From assembly GCA_949373085.1 (NCBI GenBank), contig CASICJ010000025.1, forward strand, positions 1 through 64,000: DNA of 64,000 nucleotides. Direction: 5' to 3'. Position 1 is the stretch's first letter. Each line of letters opens with the position of its first letter. The notes beneath the pieces are model-generated. The model did not search any database and was not told where the DNA came from. It was given only the letters and a program-made list of their open reading frames with translations. Made by a program: the position numbers and the translations under genes. This document shows, in pieces, positions 29,201 to 37,552 of this stretch. This DNA comes from an uncultured Verrucomicrobiales bacterium (GTDB lineage Bacteria > Verrucomicrobiota > Verrucomicrobiia > Verrucomicrobiales > Akkermansiaceae).

Positions 29201-30379
29201 GAGAAAGTCGTAGGCAACGCTTCGTGCCTTCGCGATATCTTTTAGGCCATCTCGATAAACACTTAGTGCAAGGACAGCGCGGAAGGTTCCTACTCCGTTA
29301 GGATTTTTTGCAATAAGTTTAAGGAGGCCCCGGGCGGCAAGGGAATGATTTTCGCCGCACCATTTTACATAAGACTGGAGGAGGTTTTGAGTTGTAACGT
29401 CGTGCAGCATGACGCTCTCAGCAATGGTTAAGGCTCGAGTTAAGTCCTTGGCTTCGGCGGCCGCATTCGCTGCCTTGACAAGCGGGGTGAATCGATCATC
29501 GCGCTTAGGAAAGGCCGCTAGATACTTTTTCGCTTCCGATTCAATTGCGGAAGGGGGTTTCTTTGCGCTGATCATGGCGTCGATCAGGCTGCTATGAACA
29601 TCAGCCCGCTTTGATTTAAGAGCCTGGCGATATGATTGAATTGCATTTTCAAATTGTCCTAATTTTGATTCAAATCGACCGGTGCGAAACCATAAATCTT
29701 GTTTTTTGAGTTCATTGATGGGGGCATTTCGGCGAATGAGAGTTTTTGCGATTTGAAGCCCTTCGGCCCATTGCTCTGCTCGCTCGGCGGCGTGCATCCC
29801 CTGAAAGCCAACTCCAGTGAGTAGCGAAGTGGCGGGGATCTTCACAACCATCGCAGCTGCTAGGCTGGAGGCCCGGTTGAATGAGGCGCCATCATTGACC
29901 TGATTGAAGAGACCGAGGGCTTTGATGCCCTGGCTAGTAGAGCCGTTATTTTCCCAAATAGTTTGATACTCAATTGCGGCAAGATTACCGCGGCCGGTGT
30001 TCTCATATGCAGTCGCAATGTATTCTCTTACTCTGTTAGTAAGAGTGTGCCCTGGGAAGATTTCCAAGAATTGGCGCCCGGTCATTATCACGTCGTCATG
30101 GCGAGCCGTTACGGTATACCCTTCAACGAGCTTAAGGGTCATCGCGGCGCGTTTGGGGTTCTCAGTCTGGGCGCGCGAAAACTTCGAAGTGGTGCGAATG
30201 ATCCCGAAGACCTTTTCGTCCTTCCAGTAGAGGTCCACTAGTTCCTCCATCAGTTTTCCCCCTGAGGAAGATGATTCTGTGGTTTCCTTAAGCTTTGCCT
30301 CAAGGTCGATAGCTTGGTCGGCATGCGCCGGCATGCTTAAGAAAAGAAGTAGAGCGAGTTGAGGGATAAGTGTTTTCAA
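23252..30379 (-). CDS. Giant (2375 aa) secreted TPR protein with central repeated beta-type modules
   Basis: Signal peptide (LIPQLALLLFLSMPAHADQ); TPR-like arrays at N- and C-termini; central recurring motifs HxGVF / GDxIxxxYxD. Confidence 0.88.
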   Translation of the reverse strand: MKTLIPQLALLLFLSMPAHADQAIDLEAKLKETTESSSSGGKLMEELVDLYWKDEKVFGIIRTTSKFSRAQTENPKRAAMTLKLVEGYTVTARHDDVIMTGRQFLEIFPGHTLTNRVREYIATAYENTGRGNLAAIEYQTIWENNGSTSQGIKALGLFNQVNDGASFNRASSLAAAMVVKIPATSLLTGVGFQGMHAAERAEQWAEGLQIAKTLIRRNAPINELKKQDLWFRTGRFESKLGQFENAIQSYRQALKSKRADVHSSLIDAMISAKKPPSAIESEAKKYLAAFPKRDDRFTPLVKAANAAAEAKDLTRALTIAESVMLHDVTTQNLLQSYVKWCGENHSLAARGLLKLIAKNPNGVGTFRAVLALSVYRDGLKDIAKARSVAYDFLAKSPTEDKWTEEIIAFLYSSATGPETFRKDLSAISSSAKSFPHLAGFQDRIWKNAPKDKEQNRSWQIAKKSHQNDPVANLWNGIQEKGGKSGKSCQQLLQQKLTKTQRRLVLSRLAYVYRHHLGGKSKESAAKYYQKLCQEFPKDLAASEQWLEAAAYAPEKDRVAMKLAAANHLLSIPPGPAYYDTWYRLVEVKNEPLIRKAIPWIKKSKEQSDNRSAHSTRIGDIMNELGMETEAIQWWKSFMDLDPSNREYVDCTLRVASTMKPGLAQAFLKNRAAADTAYHGAYAAELANLLFQADDLEGMQSLLKKARDRADQTPFRSWGMGEWPARSWLETAKSSKDWPEDKKKGVYKIIRDLRIGRVSSEAGLDLLSTSTRSVDRLLSAQALIKTADQHYESWRRIYPYAQAALARKDFSLGTTILNGLLNTIRSVGDSEITEARKLLGKTYREMGTLSADISSDSPIAPLLQTILHLRLGDNERAEASYYQNQELFNKHRHELPIELLLFGAEIHIAQGTPEDHDQAEDILRGWMLKFSESEKVDIRDKSQIQLLLARNYQRGRQYDIARAEFTTILNLYKEQPEAIEAQFGIGETYMAQRVYDQAEEIFTTLSENPNPSISIRANFLRGVLAIRQEDNERARRIFLSVLEQAPDTELANKTLYNLAEVYGIEQRFLTQLETLRTVGRLGQESKLWHAPGKALSVVVQDPDLGISRGDTRIPVIVRTEPGNDREESFLSSGGAGKGIFLTEFPTTLGEANIGDGVLQVTGGDIISVDYPEDFKKQFQFEFLSNTRLRIASDGSLEVASSEIINEKDASFTDVLKKEIAEKKEEQSRSASRPRNQVKPGNLIYLQVKDGDRDLTDTPDKVSVKLSTSSGDEVQLKIDEETRHGGVFLGMSRTGELPAGAKASDSALDHSPLKAIDHSLETTWRSEPDGAAPKSLSIDMKELRKTDSITLTSPQSDEEAPVRMTIRGSHDGRFWFNLASFPPLKPAQPLNFPEADMLLRVFKTSAESLKENYSWEEISNLVQKVKPTEVNQVEALSWQSPKESTDAYFLLWSGPLVQERQGAIRIEVSGRNTALMLNGKLEMPIREGTQSVDLFVPRGVHKLNILTIATPEAKSVEAKLARENRQSSIVKMRPFTAIDFDPDSAADIPYFEPVPAPEITQEENRWNLSMPSRELRFIDFEFLEYRGEAIAINNVEISGGELKHIPPTADVLELASNDVLELAPGDTVTVSYLDELTAGAEQRNRLLTKSLTATYYNGQITPISYDFNRSGNGSIKGTRKELLRIEPGERIVAEIVDFDLDVGLDRDEVEVEIQVNSAPPFKYTATETGASTGVFLAEIDTAAEATEGKITVKQGDKVYLRYKDVQNIFPGHAFYRETVVLLNEPTKAQIQIVDSETSVEGGMRFLPVEEPRLQDHISKVEYRLPLTIEVIDPDRAKDSRSTVIVDVMTTQGVKTQIECVLSRAFATPNEALSESRNPALLEGRFVGQIPLLLGSPQSITMLPEDGTLPKGGLGKIIIPTDPDPETPLDDGENKSKAALAILSVVGTDQFTAIYQDTSRPDDSKITLNAAAKLFSAASLEITNQEYLEPAEIAYVGKKLFLRLSDPDLDISKKRDLAIVRIITESGEDETVELEETLTHSGVFSGSFPLQANPKPVPGNFEGKIECFFGDQITAGYLDNVIQTIDGQPIIKRILPVAVGTDGIMAAFSKIYKDEDLAIQTQFHIAESYFELFKSQRKLKQDAKAEAALTSGQRVLRDLQDDYPNPKYAPRVSYLLGQFAQEMEAWNEAIAAYGSIVRNHPEHNLAPDSQYKLGQCHEEAGELDEALEAYVTLAGTYPKSPLIANVMLRINEHFYTQEDYSVAASVGEKFLEKFPNHEWTPKMAFRIGQCHYKQEEFLKGGKSFDAFTKRFPDQELTAQALFWAGESYRMGRDIPNAFRRYNRCRWDFPESDAAKYSRGRLALPELLSQFEKEANLNE

Positions 30380-32553
30380 AATCCTGCTTTTTTGAGGGCT
30401 TCCACGATTTTATTAGCTTCTGTGGCAATGTCACTTTCGGGATAGTCGCGGATGAGATGTTCGAATTTTTGGCGGGCTTCGGGCTTTTTCTTAAGCTTGT
30501 AGAGACAACGGCCATAATTGAAGAGGATGACATCTAAAAAATTGGCGTCGGGATAGTCAGAGAGAACATTTTCAAAGACGTCAACGGCGCGCGCGTAATC
30601 TTCTTTCTTATAATAGAAGGCAGCCATTTTTGCGACAGAATCCCCAACCCGGCCCGAATCAGGAAACTGCTCGTAGACTTTTTGGTAGGCTAGAAAAGCT
30701 TTCTCATAGAGACTGGCGGATTGTCCGGTGGTGGCTTTCAAGGCCATGGCTTCATAGCACTCACCGGTGAAGAATTGACCTTCACCTTTTAAAGGGCTTT
30801 CTGGGATTTTGGCGATACTTGCATAGAGGTTGATAGCGCGTGGGAAATTCTCGCGCTTTCGCTCAACATGGGCTTGTTGTAGCATCGCCTCGTCCACGAA
30901 TGAGCTGGATGGAAATTCATTCAGGAGACGTCGACTCATGCCAAGTGCGAGGTCTAGCTTATCCATAGCGAAGTAGATCCGCCAAAGTTGCACATAAGTT
31001 TGCTCGAGGAGGGTTCCTCCAACCTTTTTGGCTTGAACGAGGATTTCCTCACAGACATCAAGAGCTTCAGCATATTTATAATTGGCCTTTTCGTTGAGAC
31101 CAAATTCCTTGTAGTGATTGCCTACTTCGGTAAGTGCCGAGGCGGTTTGAAGTTTCGTTTTAAGTCGAAGTTCTTCGTCGGAAATTTCGGTCCGAGTGAC
31201 GCGTACTTCGCCGAGGTTTCCCTCAATGATTTTGGTTTCAGAGGTGAGAATCATGGTGCCTTCGCCGAGGTTCTGATCGTCTCGGTAAACGAGTCGGACG
31301 ATTTGGCCGGGTTCGCCGGTGAGAGTGTTGGCGGCGGTCGAAAGCCGGAGAGGGATTGCGAGACGGAAAGTTCCTCGTTGCTCTTGTTCACGTAAAGTTA
31401 CAGGAACGGCTCGGACCATGAGGAGGGGTTCAATCTGAGATTTCAAATCTTCCCCGTCAGGGCCCTCTTCAAGTTCTCCCCTTGCGACTCCTTTCGCGAG
31501 TTCCGCGTCAATTTCATCGGGCGTTTTACGCCGAAAAACTTGAACGGTGGCTTGGACCTGGTCGGCTCCGTTAGTGGTGTCGTGATCGGCGTCGGTGACC
31601 TGGAGGTGAAGTTGCTTTCCAAGAACTGCTGCAGGGAGATTATGGAGGTAAGACCCGTCCGTGATACGCGCTACTCCGTTGCCCACAACTATGACTTCCT
31701 TAAGGCGCTTTGCGTTGGTGTCTTTTTGAGCGGTTTGGGCATCGATATAAGTGACTGTGATCCGATCTCCGCCGCGAACTTCGAGGGTGCCATTATTGGG
31801 CGAAGCTTGATTGAGCTGGGTTGGGATTCGACCCATCACGATTCGAGCATTTCGACCAACAGGATCACAGACGACTGTTTCTTCATCGCCACCTGTGGTA
31901 AGGCAGCGAACTTTGATTTGAGAACCAGGTTCTAGAATAGCGAAATCCTGATCATCGATTTTCACATAGAATCGTTTCCCAGCTTCGACTTTTTCGATGA
32001 GTGAATCCTTGCTTGAAAGAGCGGTTCCTACTTTTTCTAGTGCTTCGATAGCGCGGCTGTAATGCCCAAGTTTGAAATGCCCAAGACCAATGTAGTAGTA
32101 AGCTTCATTGATCTCGGAGGAAGTTGGGAATTGCTCGATGACATCGCGCATGATGCCGAAGCACTTTCCGTAGTTACCCGCTTCGTAGAAGCAGGTTCCA
32201 ATATTTAGGAAAGCGTAGGCTCGCTTGGCATCATCCCCATTAGCCTCAATCGCAGCGGACTCGTAATGGATGCGTGCTCTGGCGAAGTCTTTGATTTCTA
32301 GGAGAAGATGGTCGGCAAGCCGGAGGTGGGCTTCGAAACGGATTTGGCTCCGTGGATAGCGCTCTACGACAGACTCCCAAATCTCGAGGGCCTTTTCGTT
32401 TTCACCAACTTCGAGTCGCGCATCACCGGCCTGCAAAAGCTTGCGGGCTGCGCGGTCCTCTATGATCGATCCACGTTCGACGACCTTTGGAGATTGAGCA
32501 AAGAGGGGAAGAGTGAGGAAAAAAGGGAGGAATCGTTTAATGAAGCTTCTCAC
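30376..32553 (-). CDS. Secreted TPR protein (725 aa) with the same central module type
   Basis: Signal peptide (FLPFFLTLPLFAQ); TPR units (NEKALEIWESVVERYPRSQIRFEAHLRLADHLL); GGDRITVTYIDAQ, GQIVRLVYRDDQN; ATGA overlap with the giant gene. Confidence 0.87.
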   Translation of the reverse strand: MRSFIKRFLPFFLTLPLFAQSPKVVERGSIIEDRAARKLLQAGDARLEVGENEKALEIWESVVERYPRSQIRFEAHLRLADHLLLEIKDFARARIHYESAAIEANGDDAKRAYAFLNIGTCFYEAGNYGKCFGIMRDVIEQFPTSSEINEAYYYIGLGHFKLGHYSRAIEALEKVGTALSSKDSLIEKVEAGKRFYVKIDDQDFAILEPGSQIKVRCLTTGGDEETVVCDPVGRNARIVMGRIPTQLNQASPNNGTLEVRGGDRITVTYIDAQTAQKDTNAKRLKEVIVVGNGVARITDGSYLHNLPAAVLGKQLHLQVTDADHDTTNGADQVQATVQVFRRKTPDEIDAELAKGVARGELEEGPDGEDLKSQIEPLLMVRAVPVTLREQEQRGTFRLAIPLRLSTAANTLTGEPGQIVRLVYRDDQNLGEGTMILTSETKIIEGNLGEVRVTRTEISDEELRLKTKLQTASALTEVGNHYKEFGLNEKANYKYAEALDVCEEILVQAKKVGGTLLEQTYVQLWRIYFAMDKLDLALGMSRRLLNEFPSSSFVDEAMLQQAHVERKRENFPRAINLYASIAKIPESPLKGEGQFFTGECYEAMALKATTGQSASLYEKAFLAYQKVYEQFPDSGRVGDSVAKMAAFYYKKEDYARAVDVFENVLSDYPDANFLDVILFNYGRCLYKLKKKPEARQKFEHLIRDYPESDIATEANKIVEALKKAGF

Positions 32554-32558
32554 GTTAA

Positions 32559-33812
32559 TTAAGCGAATAGTTCGTTGATCGGGTTTGCTTCCTTGCGGAC
32601 CAGTTGGATCGGGCGCCCTTGGGGAGTGGTGAGTTCCTTGTTTAGATCGATGCCAAGAGCATAACAGAGGGTGGCGTGAAGGTCCGCGACCTTGACTGGG
32701 CGTTCGGCGACTTCCATACCATCAGGATCTGATGCTCCAATGATGCTCCCTCCCTTGATTCCACCGCCAGCCATCATACAGCTAAAGACACGGGCCCAGT
32801 GATCGCGTCCGCCACCATCGTTGATGCGCGGAGTTCTTCCAAATTCACTAAGAACGACAATCAGGGTTTTCTCAAGTTTACCGTTTGCCTTGAGATCTGA
32901 AATGAGAGAGGCGATCGCCGGGTCCATATCAGCTCCGTGATTTCGCATTGCTTCAAAGATGTTTCCGTGGTTATCAAATCCGCCGCGATTGACTTGAACG
33001 AAGCGAACCCCTTGCTCTACAAGACGGCGTGCCAGAAGAGCTCCGCGTCCGAATTCGGTATCACCATACTTTTCGACAGTAGCCGAGTTTTCCTCTTTGA
33101 GGTCAAACGCCTTGAGAGATGGACTTTCCATAAGGGCTACGGCGTCCTTCAGTGCTGTTTGAGAAGCCTTTAATTCCTCCGCGCCATTCTGAGCCGAGGT
33201 ACGGTGATTCATCTTCTCTAAGATTTGAAGGCGTTGCATACCACGGGCGTGGCTGATCCCTTCAGGAAAGGTTAGGTAAGGATCTTTTTGTCCGGGCCGC
33301 CCAACAAAATAGGCTTCACATTGCTGTCCGAGATAGCCGGCGCGAGCGGCTTGTCCGCTAATGCTCACAAGGGCGGGGAGGTCGCCGAGTGGCTCTCGCT
33401 CATGTGCAACTAGCGAGCCAAGTCCTGGGTGCATGATATTGGGCGATTGATTGAAGCCGGTTTGAAGCTCGTATTGAGCTCGACCATGATCGCCGTTGGT
33501 TCCTGCAATGGAGCGAATGAGAGCTCCGTGGTGCATTTGTTTCGCAAGCTGGGGAAAGATTTCTGAAATCTCCATGCCGTCGACCGAAGTTTTGATAGGG
33601 TTAAATTCGCCCTGAACCTTGCGTCCGGGTTTTGGATCCCATGTATCGAGGTGACTCATGCCTCCGCTATTCCAAAAAAGGATGACGTGTTCAGCTTGTG
33701 CGTTTGAAGATGCGCCTTGAGCGAGAAGCTGGTTTACAGGCATTCCAAGGAGGCTTGCGCTGAAGGTCTTCAGCATGCGGCGTCGGGTGTATTGGTAGTC
33801 GGAACAAGACAT
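32559..33812 (-). CDS. DUF1501 domain-containing protein
   Basis: YTRRRMLKTFSASLLG; ILFWNSGGMSHLDTWDPKPGR; VVLSEFGRTPRINDGGGRDHWARVFSCMMAGGGIKGG. Confidence 0.93.
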   Translation of the reverse strand: MSCSDYQYTRRRMLKTFSASLLGMPVNQLLAQGASSNAQAEHVILFWNSGGMSHLDTWDPKPGRKVQGEFNPIKTSVDGMEISEIFPQLAKQMHHGALIRSIAGTNGDHGRAQYELQTGFNQSPNIMHPGLGSLVAHEREPLGDLPALVSISGQAARAGYLGQQCEAYFVGRPGQKDPYLTFPEGISHARGMQRLQILEKMNHRTSAQNGAEELKASQTALKDAVALMESPSLKAFDLKEENSATVEKYGDTEFGRGALLARRLVEQGVRFVQVNRGGFDNHGNIFEAMRNHGADMDPAIASLISDLKANGKLEKTLIVVLSEFGRTPRINDGGGRDHWARVFSCMMAGGGIKGGSIIGASDPDGMEVAERPVKVADLHATLCYALGIDLNKELTTPQGRPIQLVRKEANPINELFA

Positions 33813-33849
33813 GGTGAGTGAAGGGGCTCTGTGATGCGATTAAGGTTTT

Positions 33850-35877
33850 TTACGGGAGGAATCGGAATTCGTTACTGTTAAGGAGGGCCCAGCGTAGATC
33901 GGCCATTCCTTCTGCGCTATTGTTGACAATAATACGGGCATCGGATTTTTCGCTATCTGTGGGATAACGGGTTAGGATTTCCTGATAGGCCCAATCGATG
34001 GCGAGATCTGGGTCTTTTATAAGGAGGCGATGAATCGGCTCAAGTGTGCCGACGCGGGAAGCTTCATGGGTGATGCGACCGTTCAGCATGAGAAGCTGCT
34101 GGCGGAGTGAGGAGGCATTGTCGCGGAACTCGCCAAGGCCGGTTCGGGCAGGTTGACCGAAGACGCGAAGGAAGTGAGCTGGCGGAGCCGGAGTAGCCAT
34201 TCTCATTGCGCTATCGAAGCGCGGGTTGTCATCAAACGTTTCGGTGATTGTTTCGGTTTTGTATTTCATCACTCGACGTTCCTTGTCTTTTTGCATCATG
34301 GCGGCCATTTTGGCAGCCATTTCTTTGGCCTCGATTGCTTCATCAGACTCCATGCGCATATCAGCAATTTCAGCCTGCTCTTTGGAGTTGAGAACTGAGT
34401 CGAAATTTATTTTTAATGAAGACTCTAAATCGTAACCATCGTCGCGAATTACTTGTTTTTCGGCCATCATGACGGGCTGGCTTTCATCCGGTTTTAGGAT
34501 GGTGTATTCGCCGGTCGGAACGCGGATTTCACGGCTAACCTCCTTATTATTGGCTCCCTTTGGCCACTTAAAGTCTTTCAGGTGGCCGGCTACGACGATG
34601 CTGTCATAAAGAACCTCGCTAATCATTCTCCGATTGGGGGCCGCGGTGAAGTTTAATTCACTTTTTTCGCGAAGTTCGATGTCGATTTCCGCCGAGAGAG
34701 CAGAGCGACGATAAACATCTGACAGGGTTATGATGCGAACGAGACTTCGAAAGTCGTAACCACTAGCGATAAATTCTTGTGCCAAGAAATCAAGAGTGGA
34801 GGGGTGATGAAGCTCGTTGTAGTCAGAAAAATTGTCGAGAGGTTCGATGAACCCGTGGCCGATGAGTTCTGCCCATACTCGATTGACGAAGGCGCGGGCG
34901 AAGAAGTCATTTCTAGGGTCGGTGATAAGCTCGGCGAGTTGGGTTCGTAGCTCGCTTGATCGATAAATATCGCCATGAACTTTAAGGAGACGGCTCTCCC
35001 TTTTAGCTTCCTCTAAAACTGGGTCGCCGGGTTTCCCAACGTTTGGCTCGACTGAGTCAAGCAGGGCGTCCAAGGAAGCGGATTCGGCACCTCCGGCCTC
35101 TTTCTTTGCTCGTGCGAGATTGATCGCTTCGAAGCGCTTGATATGCTTGGGCGTAGCCCCGCCGTCGGCCATCTGAAAGGGAAACTTGGGCTTCACCGGT
35201 TTGCGCTTATCAGAGTCGGCCTGGTCCTCGGGAGGCCAAAGAACCATCATTTTATCTCCTTCGGTGGTGTAAACTCCTCCGCCTCCACGCCGGCTCTGCA
35301 CCTTTTTGGTTTTGCCAAAGAAGGCGGCAAGATCATAGAACTGTTTTTGTTCCCAGTCGTCGAATGGATGGTCGTGGCACATCGCGCAACCAATTCGAAC
35401 GCCTAGGAAAATTTGAGAAGTCGCTGCAGCAAGTTCCATCGGAGCGGCATCATCACCGAGGATGTAGCCGACGGCCGGATTTGAGTTCGCGCGCCCGGAA
35501 GCACTGATAAGTTCACGGACTAGTTGGTCGTAAGGTTTTCCCTGATTAAGTGATCCATGGATGTAAGCGAGTAGTTGATTTCCGCCAGTCACGTTGGAGC
35601 GGATTCGTAACATGTCGGCCATAAAAACGGTCCAGCGATCAGCAAAACGGGGATGAGAGGTGAGTTTCTCGATGAGCTTGGCGCGGCGTTTTGGCCCCCA
35701 TTTCTCGTATTCTCGGACCTCCTTCATGGTCGGAATACGGCCGATTAGGTCGATGGTAGTTCGTCGGAGGAAGGCAGCGTTACCGATGAGCTCTGTTGTA
35801 ATGACTCCGGTGCCGGCATTCTCGCGTCGCAAAAGATCGTCGAGCATGGTGGCAGCGTCGGCATTGCTCGAAGGGGG
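33850..35877 (-). CDS. DUF1549/DUF1553 portion of a Planctomycete-cytochrome protein (3' part of frameshifted gene)
   Basis: LIGNAAFLRRTTIDLIGRIPTMKEV; CAMCHDHPFDDWEQKQFYDLAAFFG; FVNRVWAELIGHGFIEPLDNFSDYNELHHPSTLDFLA. The ORF itself extends to 35985, but its N-terminus there looks out-of-frame. Confidence 0.85.
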   Translation of the reverse strand, partial: PPSSNADAATMLDDLLRRENAGTGVITTELIGNAAFLRRTTIDLIGRIPTMKEVREYEKWGPKRRAKLIEKLTSHPRFADRWTVFMADMLRIRSNVTGGNQLLAYIHGSLNQGKPYDQLVRELISASGRANSNPAVGYILGDDAAPMELAAATSQIFLGVRIGCAMCHDHPFDDWEQKQFYDLAAFFGKTKKVQSRRGGGGVYTTEGDKMMVLWPPEDQADSDKRKPVKPKFPFQMADGGATPKHIKRFEAINLARAKKEAGGAESASLDALLDSVEPNVGKPGDPVLEEAKRESRLLKVHGDIYRSSELRTQLAELITDPRNDFFARAFVNRVWAELIGHGFIEPLDNFSDYNELHHPSTLDFLAQEFIASGYDFRSLVRIITLSDVYRRSALSAEIDIELREKSELNFTAAPNRRMISEVLYDSIVVAGHLKDFKWPKGANNKEVSREIRVPTGEYTILKPDESQPVMMAEKQVIRDDGYDLESSLKINFDSVLNSKEQAEIADMRMESDEAIEAKEMAAKMAAMMQKDKERRVMKYKTETITETFDDNPRFDSAMRMATPAPPAHFLRVFGQPARTGLGEFRDNASSLRQQLLMLNGRITHEASRVGTLEPIHRLLIKDPDLAIDWAYQEILTRYPTDSEKSDARIIVNNSAEGMADLRWALLNSNEFRFLP

Positions 35878-36301
35878 TTCTTGTTGGCATGGCAACCCGT
35901 TTAGGCATCTCAGGTTTGCGCTCGGTAAGGGTGACGCCTTCCGGCCATTCTGCACCTGATTCGACCCAGGCATCAAGAATGGCAACTTCTTCAGGTTTCA
36001 GGCCCTTTCCTTCATCTGGCATAACACCCTCATCGATAGGGCGAAGATGGATTCGGAGTAAAAGTTCACTTTCATCGGGTTTGCCTGGGACGACGGCATC
36101 AGAAGTGTCACCGCCCTCCATTAGCTTTTCATAAGTGTCGATTCTCAATCCGCCCTTGGTCTTTGACTCGGTGTGGCAGCGAACACAATTTGTTTCAAGG
36201 ATAGGCTGGACCGCCGTCTTGAAGTTAGGGCCAGCTGCAAAGGACGGTAAGATAGCCGCGAAAGCGAATAAAGAACGGGTAATGAGTGGGTTATCGTTCA
36301 A
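35873..36301 (-). pseudogene. PSCyt1 heme domain, 5' part of the same gene, separated by an apparent +1 frameshift at a C5 run
   Basis: Signal peptide; FKTAVQPILETNCVRCHTESKTKGGLRIDTYEKLMEGGDTSDAVVPGKPDESELLLRIH. The frame turns into non-homologous QCRRCHHARRSFATRECRHRSH after VAMPTRTP. Confidence 0.65.
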
Positions 36302-36644
36302 TCGTCGAAATTTGATTTTGAGTAAGTTACGGAGTTGTTAGCTACTTCGCTATGAAAGAAAACCTTTCGCTTTAATTAACTAAGAGTTAGACCCTTTTGG
36401 GGGTGAATGCCAGATAAGTCTTCTTGGTCACTCAAGAATGGTTGGATTTCTGACGAATCATCTCTTAAGGGAGAGAAAACCAATGGTTTTCAGTATTTTC
36501 CATGGAAGCTCAGATCAGAGGTTCATGGTGGCCTTCATAATGAGAGCCCCAACATGGCAACGAGAGTCGTAGTCTGTGCAAGGTCGATGCACTAGGAGTT
36601 GCGATCGTTCCTAAAATGTGACTGCCAAGGGCAGGCGACGGGAG

Positions 36645-36721
36645 TGGTCGGGGCGACAGGATTCGAACCTGCGACCTCTTCACCCCCAGTGAAGCGCGCT
36701 ACCAAGCTGCGCTACGCCCCG
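36645..36721 (-). tRNA. tRNA-Pro (anticodon GGG), CCA encoded
   Basis: Reverse complement CGGGGCGTAGCGCAGCTTGGTAGCGCGCTTCACTGGGGGTGAAGAGGTCGCAGGTTCGAATCCTGTCGCCCCGACCA folds as a cloverleaf; anticodon loop CTGGGGG. Confidence 0.97.
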
Positions 36722-36922
36722 ACACATTGCCTTGCAGCGGGCGCGTTTTGCCAGAGATGAGGTTTTTGGCAAGAAGTTTTCGTGCCTCTCATTGAAAACC
36801 TCAAGAGCTTATTGTGGGGCTAGCAGAGCTTGATAAGGGTTAAAAACTGGCTAATTTTTATTAATTCCTGTAACTTTCGACCCCGCTGATGAATTTTTTT
36901 CCGATGGCTTACGTCCAAGCAG

Positions 36923-37552
36923 TTGATGGCGCCCGCTGGGACCTCTCCTGATGCTGGGGCTGGTGATGACGAGATTTCTGATCACCAGCTTATTGAGGCA
37001 TGTCAAAAGAGAGATGCTAAAGCTTTTGAAACCTTAGTGATACGCCATCGCGGAAGGGTTTATGCAATGGTTCAAAATATGATCAAAAATGAGGCCGATG
37101 CTTGGGATTTGTCCCAAGAGGTCTTTCTGAAGGTTTGGAAGGCTCTGCCCAAGTTTGAGGCTAGAGCTAAATTTTCGACGTGGCTCTACCGTATTACCCA
37201 TAACGTCGTTTACGATTGGCTGAGGAAGCGAAAAATTGAATCAGCTGGAGAGTTGGATGATGGGATTCTTAACGAGAGTGATATTGCGGCAGGTGCCCGA
37301 ACTACGCCCACAAAAATTGCGAGGCCTGACGATGCTCTTGCGAACTCAGAACTCGGAAGGAGGATCAATAGCGCCCTTGCAACCCTAAATACAGAGCATC
37401 GCGAGACAATCCTTTTGAGAGAAGTTCAGGGACTCGATTACAAGGAAATTGCTAAAGTGATGGGATGCTCTCTCGGAACCGTCATGAGTCGCCTATACTA
37501 CGCCCGTAAAAAACTCCAAACCCTACTCTGTGATGAAAAAGGAAAAGACTGA
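36923..37552 (+). CDS. ECF-type RNA polymerase sigma factor
   Basis: DAKAFETLVIRHRGRVYAMVQNMIKNEADAWDLSQEVFLKVWKALPKFEARAKFSTWLYRITHNVVYDWLRKRK; ETILLREVQGLDYKEIAKVMGCSLGTVMSRLYYARKKL. ATG at 36926 also possible. Confidence 0.95.
   Translation: MMAPAGTSPDAGAGDDEISDHQLIEACQKRDAKAFETLVIRHRGRVYAMVQNMIKNEADAWDLSQEVFLKVWKALPKFEARAKFSTWLYRITHNVVYDWLRKRKIESAGELDDGILNESDIAAGARTTPTKIARPDDALANSELGRRINSALATLNTEHRETILLREVQGLDYKEIAKVMGCSLGTVMSRLYYARKKLQTLLCDEKGKD

Noticed and set aside
36407-36595. 62-aa plus-strand ORF upstream of tRNA-Pro
   Set aside because: No convincing start context or homology-like features; probably intergenic.
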